Part shown: positions 19,973 to 30,817 of the stretch, piece by piece
How the letters are laid out: each line of letters starts with the position of its first letter
Numbering within the stretch: position 1 is the first letter of the stretch
Assembly (NCBI RefSeq): GCF_009905375.1
Contig: NC_133655.1
Location: 34,232,398 to 34,296,397, forward strand
Length of the DNA stretch: 64,000 bases
Source of the DNA: Apium graveolens
Taxonomy: Eukaryota > Streptophyta > Magnoliopsida > Apiales > Apiaceae
Reading direction: 5' to 3'
Made by a program: the position numbers and the translations under genes
Notes under the pieces: generated by a model
Database searches by the model: none
What the model was told of the DNA's origin: nothing
What the model saw: the letters and a program-made list of their open reading frames with translations, nothing else

Positions 19973-22900
19973 TGTAATATCCGGGACATATCGTGTAATT
20001 ATTTTGCTATTATATAATTATTATGTGTATTCAGTATCTATTCTGTGAGCTAATTGTTAAGTGTTATCTGTACTTGAATATTCAAAAATAATATTAATTG
20101 AGTATTTTAATTTTTATATGTCCAAAATAAAATATAGATAATTGTCATATCTTCCTAATTATTTTTATGTTGGTTTATGGATTTATAAGAAACATATGAA
20201 ATTTCTAAAATCTTTTTCCGGGTAATTAAAATCTATTTTATAAAAACGGGAACCAACCGACGTCAACCGTTGTTACGTTTTTGGAACCCAAAACTCTTTC
20301 GAGAATTCCTTCCTAACCTAATTGTAATATTCCGAGCATATTCCATGTTTTGACTTTTTCGATCCGGCGTACGGTTTGTCCTGCGCGGGTCCCGTCGCAA
20401 CATTTTTGATATAATATTCGTTTCGGTAAATCAATAAAACCCGTATTTTCGATAAACGGGAGCTTTTTATTAAACTATCACAATTATCACTTCGTAATAC
20501 GTGTAACCAGGCGCTGAGACCAAGACCGCAGTACAAATTGTACTGATTTGGATAATTATCCCGAAAACCGATACCGTTTGGATCAGTTTTTACAAATAAA
20601 CGTACCGTTTTATATCCGGAATGATCCAACGGGATACAAATTTTCCGTAATTATAAATAGCCTTTTACCGTATTTTATTTCGTATCAAAATCATTTGCAG
20701 ATAGTTAATTATATAATTTTCAGAGAAAAGCCCTAATTTCCTAAAACTGTTCTAAGAATCAAACAGCAAAACGAAGGCGTTACCGAACTCTGTTTTCAAA
20801 GCTTGAGTAACCAAAACGAAGGATTTGAAGTGTTCTATCAGATTCTGAGCTTTGTTTCACTGTAGAAATCAAGGTTATTTTTCTAAAAATTTATTTATTT
20901 TCGAATTTATTTTATTAAAAATATGAAATTTTGTTCGGATGATTGTTTGTATGATTTGATGATTGCATGTTGTAGAGCTTGTTTTCCTGATGATTTTCAT
21001 ATGTCATACGTCTGATTTGGAGTTCAATAACATGTTCAAATTTGAGTTTGATTTCCGAATTTCAAAATTAGGGTTTGTAACCCGTCTGAATGTTCTTAAT
21101 TGAAATTTGGGGGTTTCTTATTATGTGATAGATTGATGTTGTGTTATAGTGGGTTGTATTCTCTGTGAAATTTGCAATCTAGTCGTATAAGTTTCATGAA
21201 CCAACGAGGTCTGTAGAGAAGGGAGTTGTGTTTTGAAGTTTTCCGATGTTCCCCGGAAACTGGAAAACTTCACGGCCAAATTCCGGCCAACTCAGGGATT
21301 GTTAGGATGAATTGATTGCATGGTTGTGTTCCTGGTGTTGTGTAGATGTGATCTGGAGGTGTTGGCGGGGTGAGGACGCCGGGAACGTGTTCTCCGGCGA
21401 ACCCGACTGTTTTCCGGCGAAGGGCTGGAAAATTACAGTTTAGTACCCCAACTTTTGAAAACGATGCAGTTAGGTCCCTTAAGTTTCCAGACTTTGCAAA
21501 TTTAGGATTCCTATTTATAAAATGTTTAAAAATTTTATTTCCTATTTATTTTTATTATAAAAATTCATTTTTAAATTCTGAAAATTCTAAAAATTATTAT
21601 TTTAATTCTGAAAATTATTTTTAATTCACAAATAAATCTAAATTAATTAGTTAATTAATTTCAGTTAATTTATAATTGATTAATTGGTCAATTAATTCGA
21701 AAATTAATTGATTAATTGATTTAATTAATTATTAATTGATTTTAATTAATTATTTAATTAGATTTAATTATTTAAAAATGATTTAAAAATTCTGAAAAAT
21801 AGTTTTGAGCTTTAAAATATTATTCTAAATTATTTCCAAGGCTCGATAATTATTCTAAAATTATTTCGAAGCCAGAATGGGCCAACCGAACCCTGTTTAT
21901 TAACCCGAAATTGATCCAACGACCCGTTTTAATTCCGAAAAATGTTTTAAAAATCATTTTAAATACCAGAAAGCCTATTTATGACCCGAGACTTCTTTAT
22001 AAATAATATATCATTGATTACGTGATGTATTATGTGCTATATGTGACTTGTTAATTGACTATCGGTCTATATATTCGGTGTTTACTTGATTATTGCATAA
22101 CTTTCAATCCGTTAATCGGATTTGGGTAAACCGAAGGGTAGATAGTGAAAGGAATATGTCCTAAGTCCAATCATGTATTAGGATTTAGGAATAACTTTTA
22201 TGTAATCTGTTTTGATTTCATTGATATTAATAAAGACTTGTTTTGTTTTTATTACGGGCTTTATCTATTTAAGTGTTTAAATAAGATATACCATAGTTTA
22301 GAGTAAAGCTTTTTATGGATTATGATGAGATCATAATAGTGAGACCTAAAAAGATGATAACTCTAAACTTAAATAGTTCCTGGTCATAGTATTACTAACT
22401 GGTAATTAATAATCCGCAAAGATCGGTACATACTATGCTTGCTTTATTATGAAGGATGTCTGTTCTCGTAGACATTTGTGTGGTGACACTATAGCTAGTA
22501 TGTAGGTGCTTATTATGGAATAAGTTCACTGAACATGACTCGCCCCGCTGAACAACTGATGGAGTTCACTCACGTGTCAGCAGTTGTTCGCTTAGTGATA
22601 GTTGTACAAGTATCCTTAGACTTGAGGTCATCATAGTCATCTTGTGTACACTGAACTATGCTTTGGTTTAGTTCTTAGTCTCCAGGGACAATTATTAGGG
22701 CTCTTCTGGGTATAGGAATTTGTACACGAAGATAGTGTATGATCAATAAAGGATCTACCCCTTCCAGTGAAGGAAGCGAATGTTCAAGGCTGATCCACTT
22801 ATGCTAGTTCAGGAATCTCTGGCCAGAGTAAATGAAAATTAGAAAGGAGTTTCTAATTTGCATAGAACTACGCATAATAGATGGTAAGCAAGTGATTGAA

Positions 22901-25049
22901 TTAGATAGGCTTGACACGAGATCCATGCCTTATGCTAGTTTATTGTACGGTAACTATTCACTGACAGGTTCTTGGTATTCTAAGCAGTGAATTCATATTA
23001 TCCGGATAGTCGCGATATGTTGAAAAGCATCACTCACGATGTAGAATAAATGTGATTAATTAATTAATCATATTTAATAAATTAGAGAATTTATATAAAT
23101 AATGATAAAATAGTTTTATTATTATTTATTTCTACTACCGGCTTAATATTGAACCTACAGGGTCACACAATAAAAAGAGAATGATTTATTGGTGGAGGAA
23201 TTAATTAATAATGGCTAATAATTATTTATTTGTTAAATAAATAATTAATTGGCAAATTTAATAATTAATTAAATGAGATTTAATTGATTATAAATTAATT
23301 AAGAAAAGTTCTTAATATTATTAATTAAAGGATTTAATTTTTGGAAATTAAATCAAGAGAGGTAATTATTTCTAAAGTGTTTAGAAAAAGGATTAATAAT
23401 TAAAAGGTGTTTTAATTATTAATGAGAATAATAAATGGGATAATAATAATATTATTTATGGGAAAATTTCAGCTGAAAATTTTGCCTATAAATACACTAT
23501 TATAGACCCTATTTTATTCTAAACCCAAGAAACCCAATAGTTTCAGAAAACCAAATTCTCTCCACCTCCTCCTCCTCCTAAAAGTCGTTTTCTTGGTGGA
23601 TACCGGTGGAGTGCTTCACACTTGAGGAGCAACTGCTAAGGATCTCTGATCGTTGTCTCCGAATTATTTTTAAAGGTTAGATTCGATCCCTCGAATTTTT
23701 ATTCACGATTTATATACTTTTATTTGGATTTTGTGTGTGTAAAAGTGTTTTGCCACGCCCCGCTGCGATTAAAAATCCAACAGATAGAAGTATGTGTTGA
23801 ATAGAATTCCATGAGTAAATTATTGATAGATGCTTATGATATGTGAGCAGAAGAGGCAAGACGTAAGAAAGGGAAACAGATAGTTGAAGAGTAAGACGGT
23901 TGTGATTGGAAACGAGTGCAGTGTAGTAAGCTAATATCAGGCAAGTGTTCTGAACTTTCTCGAGATATTGTAGTACTTGATAATCCTGTGATATTGCAAG
24001 TGCTTTGAAGCACGGAAACCTAAATCCTGATTTCAGTTATTGTTCTTGAGCCATGAATCATATTCTTTCTAATCCATTGATTATTGTATACCCAAACAAG
24101 AACCACAAATCTACGATACTACTCCACAAATACATACAAACTAAATACCAGACACTGAAATGAACTATTATATTCTCAACCCATGGTATCTTATACTTTG
24201 AAAGACCAAATCCTTGAAACCTTGAAACGTTGATTCCTTTGTTATCCAATTCTTTCATTACCCAGCATCCAAGCTTTTAAATTGCCTTATTGATCCTTAC
24301 AAGGATTGAAACCCTTTCATTGTTAAATATTTATTGTTGTTAATGATTTCGGTTATTGTTTATTATTGCATATTCTGTTATTATGTTAGAATTGGATTGT
24401 TTTTATAAAATTGTGGACCAGATTCGTGGTCAGACCATATAATGGTCAAGTTAGGCCAATGTGTGCCTTAGATCCAGTAGTTAGAGCAATGCTGTATGCC
24501 TTGCTCGGGGTTAGTGTGTGACTGATCAGCAGCCTAACCTTGGTTTTTAAATTAAAAGTATAATATCCAATTCTAAATCATAATCCATTGTTCACTTGAT
24601 ATCATAACCATATTACCTGAGGATCATTATTCTCAGTTTTGTCATTGTGATTTGCTAAGCTAGTTAGCTCATTTGTGCGATGTTGTTTATATTCTTTCCA
24701 GTTAAAAAGGAACCAGTTGGTAAAGAGGATCCCCAGTCCAGCGCGAGAGCTAGGGGTTCAGGTTGAGAAAGCGGAGCTAGTAGGCTTCTTTTGGAATAAT
24801 TTAAGTTTGTAAAAGTTTGTAATAATGTTTAATACTCAGTTTGAATTTGAAATAGTTGGGATTTGAACGATTTGTAATATATTAGTGTGTTTGGCTTGTG
24901 TGCATACTTTAACCTGTTGCGGTCCGTGATGGTTGGTAAGTAGGGTCATTGCATATATTATTATTATCTTTATTATTGTTATAAGCAGGTTATAATTAAA
25001 GTGTGTGTGTGGACCCCAAACTTCTGACCCGGGTTTGGAGGGCGCCACA
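19973..25049 (+). repeat. gypsy2 left LTR, with a solo LTR inside
   Basis: It starts TGTAATATCCGGG and ends GGGCGCCACA. Without the 1637-bp solo LTR and its 5-bp duplication it is 3435 bp. A TATA box (TATAAATAG) lies at 20652-20660. AT-rich blocks of TTAATTAATT lie at 21640-21780. Short open frames within it match no known protein. Confidence 0.9.
22146..23782 (+). mobile_element. solo LTR of an Angela/Tork-like copia element
   Basis: It begins TGAAAGGAATATGTCC and ends AAAAATCCAACA, and is flanked on both sides by GATAG (22141-22145 and 23783-23787). The other LTR of gypsy2 has one uninterrupted GATAG at 43315-43320, the empty site. A TATA box (TATAAATAC) lies at 23487-23495, and a CTACAGGGTCACACA segment is shared in type with the copia3 LTR. 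It is a product of LTR-LTR recombination after insertion. Confidence 0.93.
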
Positions 25050-25053
25050 GGTT

Positions 25054-25065
25054 TGGTATCAGAGC
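25054..25065 (+). other. gypsy2 primer binding site (initiator Met tRNA)
   Basis: TGGTATCAGAGC, an exact complement to the plant initiator Met tRNA end, lies four bases after the LTR. Confidence 0.92.
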
Positions 25066-25247
25066 TACAGGTTATAAGTCACTGACACAAGCCTATGTTG
25101 ACGGGAATGGGTAGAGGGATAGGATTAGAAGTAAGGTTTAGGATGATAGAACGTCGAGAGGTTGAGTGTTATGGTATAACCGGTATTAGTATAGTTTGCG
25201 TCGTGGTACGAGATTCTTATATTACGATATGATTTCAGATAGCAGAG

Positions 25248-25760
25248 ATGGCCGACTCTTTTATTCCCGTATCAGCTGATCACTCAGAGCCTTCAGTTGG
25301 AGCACCAGCATCAGATCCACGTCCTGTGATTCCACCAACATTGGCTATTCTACCTCCACCGGTATTGCAGCCCATACCATTGCAGGCTATTCCACCTCCA
25401 GGCATGAGGCCACCTGTTAGAGGACCCCCACCTGCTGACTCAAGCTTTACTAGTCATTCAGTCACAGGAGTACCTTTCCAGTTCTCTTCCTATCCTGTCC
25501 CATATCATCAGTTTGAGGCTTGCCTTATGGAGCAGCGATTTCTACAGGGTCAGATCCAGGAGTTATTGCATATCATGCGTACCAGAGAGATGGGGAGTGG
25601 TGAGAGGCGACTTAGGGAGAGGCTCCAGGCGTTTCGTAGAGCAGCTGCTGTAAGGATTGCTGAGGCTACACATGAGGACATCACCCCTGATTTCCTAGTG
25701 GAGTGGGCTAAGTGGGTTCTAGAGGAGCTTGAGGAGATAGGAGGTCCAGATTTGCCATGA
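25248..25760 (+). CDS. gypsy2 pre-gag ORF (170 codons)
   Basis: It opens with ATG and is intact. The first half is rich in Pro and Ala (repeated IPP/PPP); the second half is charged and helical (RERLQAFRRAAAVRIAEA, VLEELEEIGGPD). It resembles no enzyme I know. A comparable small ORF in the same place occurs in gypsy3 (44929-45306), so it may be a real extra gene of this element group, made before gag from the same RNA. Function unknown. Confidence 0.6.
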   Translation: MADSFIPVSADHSEPSVGAPASDPRPVIPPTLAILPPPVLQPIPLQAIPPPGMRPPVRGPPPADSSFTSHSVTGVPFQFSSYPVPYHQFEACLMEQRFLQGQIQELLHIMRTREMGSGERRLRERLQAFRRAAAVRIAEATHEDITPDFLVEWAKWVLEELEEIGGPDLP

Positions 25761-26215
25761 GTTAGAGATTTTGAGATGGAGATGTTGAGCAGTGTTGTTA
25801 TGGTTATGTAGTATGGACAGTAGTGTGTAGTGTGTATCAGTAGACTTTTGAGTTGTATTTATAGACTAGCGATGCTGACTAGTGAGTAGGTTGTTGTACC
25901 CTTTTTGCTTTTACTTTTGAAGCGTCTTTACGTCTGTACTACCTAAAACTTTTGATCTATATATCAGTACCTTTTCCTTTCCAACACTGTCATTTACTTT
26001 ATTGCACCTGTTTTACTTTACCTTATTTATTGCACCAGTATACCCTGTGATACCATGTACCCTGTTTTCCATAACTGTTTATATTCTGTAAAGAAGCATG
26101 CAATTTACTTAGTTACAACTATTTTCAAAAAGAGATATTTCTATTTTACAAAACTTTTCTTTTATACAAAGATTTGATTCAAAAGCTAAATAAATTGATT
26201 GATTCTTTACAGAAA
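25761..26215 (+). other. gypsy2 leader between pre-gag ORF and gag
   Basis: No gene is seen. It is T-rich before the gag start, and short pyrimidine tracts at 25910-26090 could serve as splice acceptors or ribosome landing regions, but there is no specific signal. Confidence 0.4.
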
Positions 26216-28846
26216 ATGCCTCCCAGAAGAAATACCCGCACCAACACCCAGAATGAAGAAACCAACAACAATAACAATAACAACCAATATGAGACAAACC
26301 AGAATGTGAACCCAAGACCCATGGACCCAGCAATAGCCCAGATTCTTCAAATCTTGGCCCAACAAACAGTTCACCTGGCACAACAACAGAAGAGATAGAC
26401 CAATCCCCAGGTAACTTTCAAAACTTTTCAGGCAGTAAACCCACCAGAATTCAAGGGTTCCGTAGAGCCAATTGAAGCAAATGTGTGGTTAAAGGAAATA
26501 GAGAAGGCTTTTGCCTTGGTAAAAGTGAAAGAGGAGCAGAAGGTTGAATTTGCAAGTTACTATCTGAAGAATGAGGCCACCTATTGGTGGGAAATGGTGA
26601 AAATATTGGAAAGCACAGATGTTATTACTTGGGAAAGGTTTAAGGAATTGTTTTTAGAAAAGTATTTTCCTCAGTTTGTTCAGGATCAAATAGAGCTGAA
26701 GTTTTTAGAATTAAAGCAAGGGAACATGTCGGTAACAGATTATGAGGGGAAGTTTGAGGAATTGTCAAGATATGTGCCGTCATATGTTGATACTGATAGA
26801 AAGAAAGCTAAGAGATTCCAGCAAGGCTTGAAGCCATGGATCAGAGGGAAGGTAGCTATTTTTGAATTGGATACCTATGTCGGGGTTGTACAGAAAGCTA
26901 TGATCGCAGAGACAGAGAGTGAGATGTTCCAGAAAGAAAAGGAAAGCAAGAAAAGGAAAGTTGAGGGAAGTAAGGATCAGTCACAAACAGGGAAGTTTCT
27001 AAATTTTAAGAAGGGCAAGTTTCAGCCAGGGAGAAATTTTAATTTCAGGAGACAAAATGCAGGAGACGGAGGCCAGGGCAATCGTTCAGCTAATGTGAAT
27101 CAGCTGAATCAGTTGAGATTAACTTTTCCAGATTGTCAAGTATGTGGAAAGAAGCATGGAGAAGTTTGTAATAAGTTGAATGTGGTATGTTTTAAATGCA
27201 ACCAGAAAGGGTACTACTCGAGGGAGTGCCGAAATCAGCCAGCAAGAGAGCCAGCAAATAAGGATCAGCCTATCCGGAATCCAGCAGTGAAAGTTCCAGT
27301 CATTGGATTTACATGCTTTAAATGTGGGAAGCGAGGACATATGGCCAGGGATTGCAAGACACCAACCCCAGTCAGTAATGCATTAGGAATTATGGGATCT
27401 ACCCCAACAGTGAATGAGACTCCGAGGGCTAGAGTTTTTGACATGTCGGTGAAGGATGCGATCCTGGATACGGATGTTGTGGCAGGTACGCTTAATGTGA
27501 ATTCTTTATGTGCCAAAGTGTTAATAGATTCGGGAGCAACTCGATCGTTTGTTTCACAAGATTTTGTTAGTAAGTTAAATTGTCCAGTTGGGTATTTAAA
27601 TGAAATAATGAATGTGGAATTAGCAAATCAAGAACGTGTAACTGTTAACCAAGTTTGTGGGAATTGTGAGATTGAGATTTCTGGTAGTAAGTTTTGTGTA
27701 GATTTGATACCGTTTAAGTTAGGAGAATTTGATGTTATATTGGGGATGGATTGGTTATCTAAGCATGATGCTCAGATAGATTGTCGAAATAAGAAAGTAA
27801 TGGTGAAAACGCCAGAAGAAAGAATAGTAACATTCAAGGGACAGAAGCAGGTAAAGAAGTTCTTAACGATGATTCAAGCCAAGAAGTTACTACGACAAGG
27901 ATATGAGCATTTCGTAGCATATGTGATCAACAGAAGTCAGGAGCCAGCAAAACTTGAAGATATTCCAGTTGTAAATGAATTTCCAGACGTATTTCCCGAC
28001 GAGTTACCAGGACTTCCTCCAGATAGAGAAATTGAATTTGCAATCGACTTAGCACCTGGAACTGAACCAGTATCCAAGGCCCCGTATAGAATGGCGCCCG
28101 TTGAGATGAAAGAATTAGCAAAACAATTACAAGAGCTGTTAGAGAAAGGAGTAATTAGACCCAGCGTATCCCCGTGGGGTGCACCGGTATTATTTTTCAA
28201 GAAGAAGGATGGAAGCATGAGACTGTGCATCGACTATAGGGAGCTCAACAAGTTGACGATCAAGAATAAGTATCCGTTACCCAGAATTGATGATTTGTTT
28301 GACCAATTGAAGGGTGCCAAGTATTTCTCCAAAATCGATTTAAGATCGGGATATAATCAACTGAAGATCAAACCAGAAGATATACCAAAGATAGCTTTCA
28401 GAACAAGGTATGGACATTACCAGTTTTTAGTGATGTCTTTTGGATTGACCAACGGCCCAGCAGCGTTTATGGACCTGATGAACAGAATTTTCAAGGAATA
28501 TTTGGACAAGTTCGTTATAGTATTTATAGACGATATTTTGATCTATTCAAAGACGAAGGAGGTTCATGCAGAACATTTAAGGACAACTTTGGAGATTTTA
28601 AGGAAAAAGAAGTTATATGCTAAATTATCGAAGTGTGAGTTTTGGCTACAGGAAGTTCAGTTCTTAGGACACATAGTCAGTAACGAAGGGATCAAAGTGG
28701 ACCCGGCAAAGATCGAGGCAATTACGAATTGGGAAAGACCGAGAACACCCACTGAGGTAAGAAGTTTCTTGGGATTGGCAGGATATTATCGACGATTCGT
28801 TCAGAATTTCTCAAGAATTGCAACACCATTGACAAAGCTTAGATGA
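26216..28846 (+). pseudogene. gypsy2 gag-protease-RT, two nonsense codons
   Basis: One plus-strand frame starts at the ATG at 26216 (MPPRRNTRTNTQ) and is interrupted by TAG at 26396 and TGA at 28844. Gag core: [13 protein letters not shown] to [20 protein letters not shown]. Two zinc knuckles follow ([14 protein letters not shown], altered from the usual GH, and [14 protein letters not shown]). Protease has [15 protein letters not shown] has [54 protein letters not shown] and the catalytic FIDDILIYS. The order pro-RT-RH-INT is that of Ty3/gypsy. The rest of the frame continues to 29086. Confidence 0.88.
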
Positions 28847-29091
28847 AAGAATGAAAAGTTTATATGGAATGACAAGTGCGAAGAAAGTTTTCAGGAATTG
28901 AAGCGGAGATTAATCACAACACCTATTTTGTCACTTCCAGACAATCAAGGGAATTTCGTAATTTATAGTGATGCTTCTTATAAAGGATTAGGATGTGTTC
29001 TTATGCAGCACGACAAAGTGATTGCGTATGCGTCAACGCAATTGAAACCACACGAACAGAAGTACCATACTCATGATTTGGAGTTAGCAGC
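28847..29091 (+). pseudogene. gypsy2 RNase H, N-part, cut by Tat insertion
   Basis: It stays in the gag-pol frame after the TGA at 28844. It contains [16 protein letters not shown], the first catalytic part of the gypsy RNase H, and HDLELAA, where the frame is cut. GCAGC at 29087-29091 is the left copy of the 5-bp target duplication of the inserted Tat composite. The domain resumes at 40165. Confidence 0.9.
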
Positions 29092-29768
29092 TGTTATGGA
29101 TAAAAAAACCAAGGTTATTACTTGCTGTATTTAATACTAAGATTCGGGAGCTCAAGGCCTTTAATGGCTGCTCTCGTGTTTCGATCATCCTTTGGGCTGG
29201 CCGTAGACGGGAGCCCGAATGACATAACTTTGTCTGAGGAGGAGGCTAGAGGTTTCAACCTCCTTACGCAAGACAACGGCACTTCCCATTGTTGGGACCT
29301 TATCCGGGAGACCGTCCTGGTAGAACGCGGCCTTTCGCCCGTTAATAAGAAAAGTAAGTTCCCTTTCTTATCTCCTTTATTTCCTGCACTTTTATTTCAT
29401 TGATTTTCAACTGACTTTGTTTGTTGCAGTGGCTGAGAAGATTGAGGAGGCTACCAAGCCGAAGGACCTGGAGACAACCAGGATGAAGAGGGCCGGGAAG
29501 ATCTTTAAGGACCCTCGACTGGGTGACCGCTTCCCGGAGTTCCTTCTTCAGGCGACGGAGCCAGATGAGGAAGGCCCCAGCCAAGTTCTGCGCACCAAGC
29601 AGAGGCCAGGTGCCTACTTTCAACCTGCTTGGGGGATCCGGGGCAAGGACTCAATTGTGGGCAGCACGGCCCTGTCCAAGGAATGGTCTAAGCATTCCAT
29701 TTCCCCGGTGGATTATCAAGATTTTGTCCTTCAACAGGACTTGGAGGGGAATGAGCTGTTTGGAGCCC
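29092..29768 (-). repeat. Tat composite pseudo-LTR, left copy
   Basis: It is made of a 92-base U5 fragment (29092-29183) fused to 585 bases of the antisense gene (29184-29768). The same fusion recurs at 36561-37236 with only about three single-base differences and one extra A, so the two copies behave as the two LTRs of the minus-oriented part. The U5 fragment matches 40069-40159 of the true LTR in inverse orientation with about one further difference. Confidence 0.85.
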
Positions 29769-30482
29769 AAGCTATGGCGACGGTATGTACTTTACTTATG
29801 CTTTTTACAATTCTCTTTTCTTTCTTTTCTAAACCTTTGCTGTTTTCTCCTGCAGGCTAACGCCCATTTTCAAGGGGATATTCACCAAGCCAAGGCTTGG
29901 AAGGTTGGCCTGGAAGATGCCAACAAGAAGTTGGAGGAGGCCAATCAAAAAATTGAGGCCCTTGAAGCTCAATTGGCCTCTTCCACTTCTGACCTGGGAC
30001 GGCCCGGGCTGAAAATGTCATCTTGAAGGCGCAGAAGGAAAAAGCCTTTGATGGCTGGATGGACACTCAAGAATTCAAAGACTTGATGGTGGAGCATGAC
30101 GCCCTTCTTCATCCTGTTAGCTATAAGGAAGGCTGGGACGCTGCTGTGGAGGCCATCCAGGATGAGTTTCCCGAGGTCCTTGAGCAATTGCCCTTTCCTT
30201 GCCCAGTGCGGGTTCCAGAGCTTGGAGGTGTTACTGAAAAGCTTGCTGGTATGATCAAGGATGGAGAGGAGGAAGATTCCCCCGAGGAGGAATTCGAGCC
30301 TGTTGCTAAGAAGGCTAGGGTGGAAGAATCTCCCAAAGCAGCGCCTCAACAGCCATCATCTTCTGCCAAGGGCACTTCTACAGGGACTTCGGAGGGGACG
30401 ACCGAGACGTCCGAAGAAACGACTGAAACTTCCGAAGAGACTTCGGATAGTGGTTCTGAGGAATCTCATCCTTCCAAGGCCT
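29184..30482 (+). pseudogene. antisense gene (aORF) of the Tat element, middle and 3' exons
   Basis: It runs opposite to gag-pol, as the extra antisense gene of Tat/Retand elements does. Exon pieces: 29184-29353 (SFGLAVDGSPND, EEEARGFNLLTQDNG), intron 29354-29429 (GTAAGT...TTGCAG), exon 29430-29782 (MAEKIEEATKPKDLE, ending GAQAMAT), intron 29783-29855 (GTATGT...CTGCAG), last exon to 30482. Both introns join in frame. The last exon has a coiled coil (LEDANKKLEEANQKIEALEAQ), a frameshift near 30000, and an acidic Ser/Thr/Glu tail (repeats of TSEETTE). The N-terminal exon is missing here and lies inverted at 37862-37248. Product unknown; possibly DNA-binding. Confidence 0.7.
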
Positions 30483-30817
30483 AGCTTTTTGTATATCTTC
30501 TTTTTGAACTTTATTTATATCAGAACTTATTACCCTTCGGGGTTATGTTTTATACGTTGCTTTTCTTGCCTTTTTCTGTTTTATCTTTACAATCTTAATA
30601 TGCATTTGAACCTTAAACATCCTTAGATAGAAATAATTTCAAACTCTTTAATATGAAGTCTGGTTTTCCAAAACCTTACATAGCATGGGTTCGACCCTAA
30701 TCAACAATAACTAGATAATGTAAATTCTACTGGAATATAAAATCCTATGCAAGCAAAGCTTCAAGGTGCTTTTAAACCTACTTGTCAATGACAAGTGAGA
30801 ATCGTACTTCTCCTATC
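30483..30817. other. convergent 3' ends of Tat aORF and pol
   Basis: The aORF stop at 30480-30482 and the pol stop at 30818 face each other, so the two transcripts would converge here. T-rich stretches at 30490-30600 are plausible 3' untranslated sequence for the plus-strand gene. No other gene is seen. Confidence 0.5.

Noticed and set aside
20318..20629. 103-codon minus-strand frame repeated at 41493-41804
   Set aside because: It lies in the LTR in both places and differs by the same random changes as the non-coding DNA around it.
24058..24258. 66-codon frame present in both gypsy2 LTRs (also 43591-43791)
   Set aside because: Its presence in both copies only reflects LTR duplication. The product looks random and no promoter context was found.
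29417..29860. A single 147-codon plus-strand gene
   Set aside because: The frame reads through the second intron. The splice sites at 29783 and 29855 and the joining frames favour the spliced antisense gene instead.
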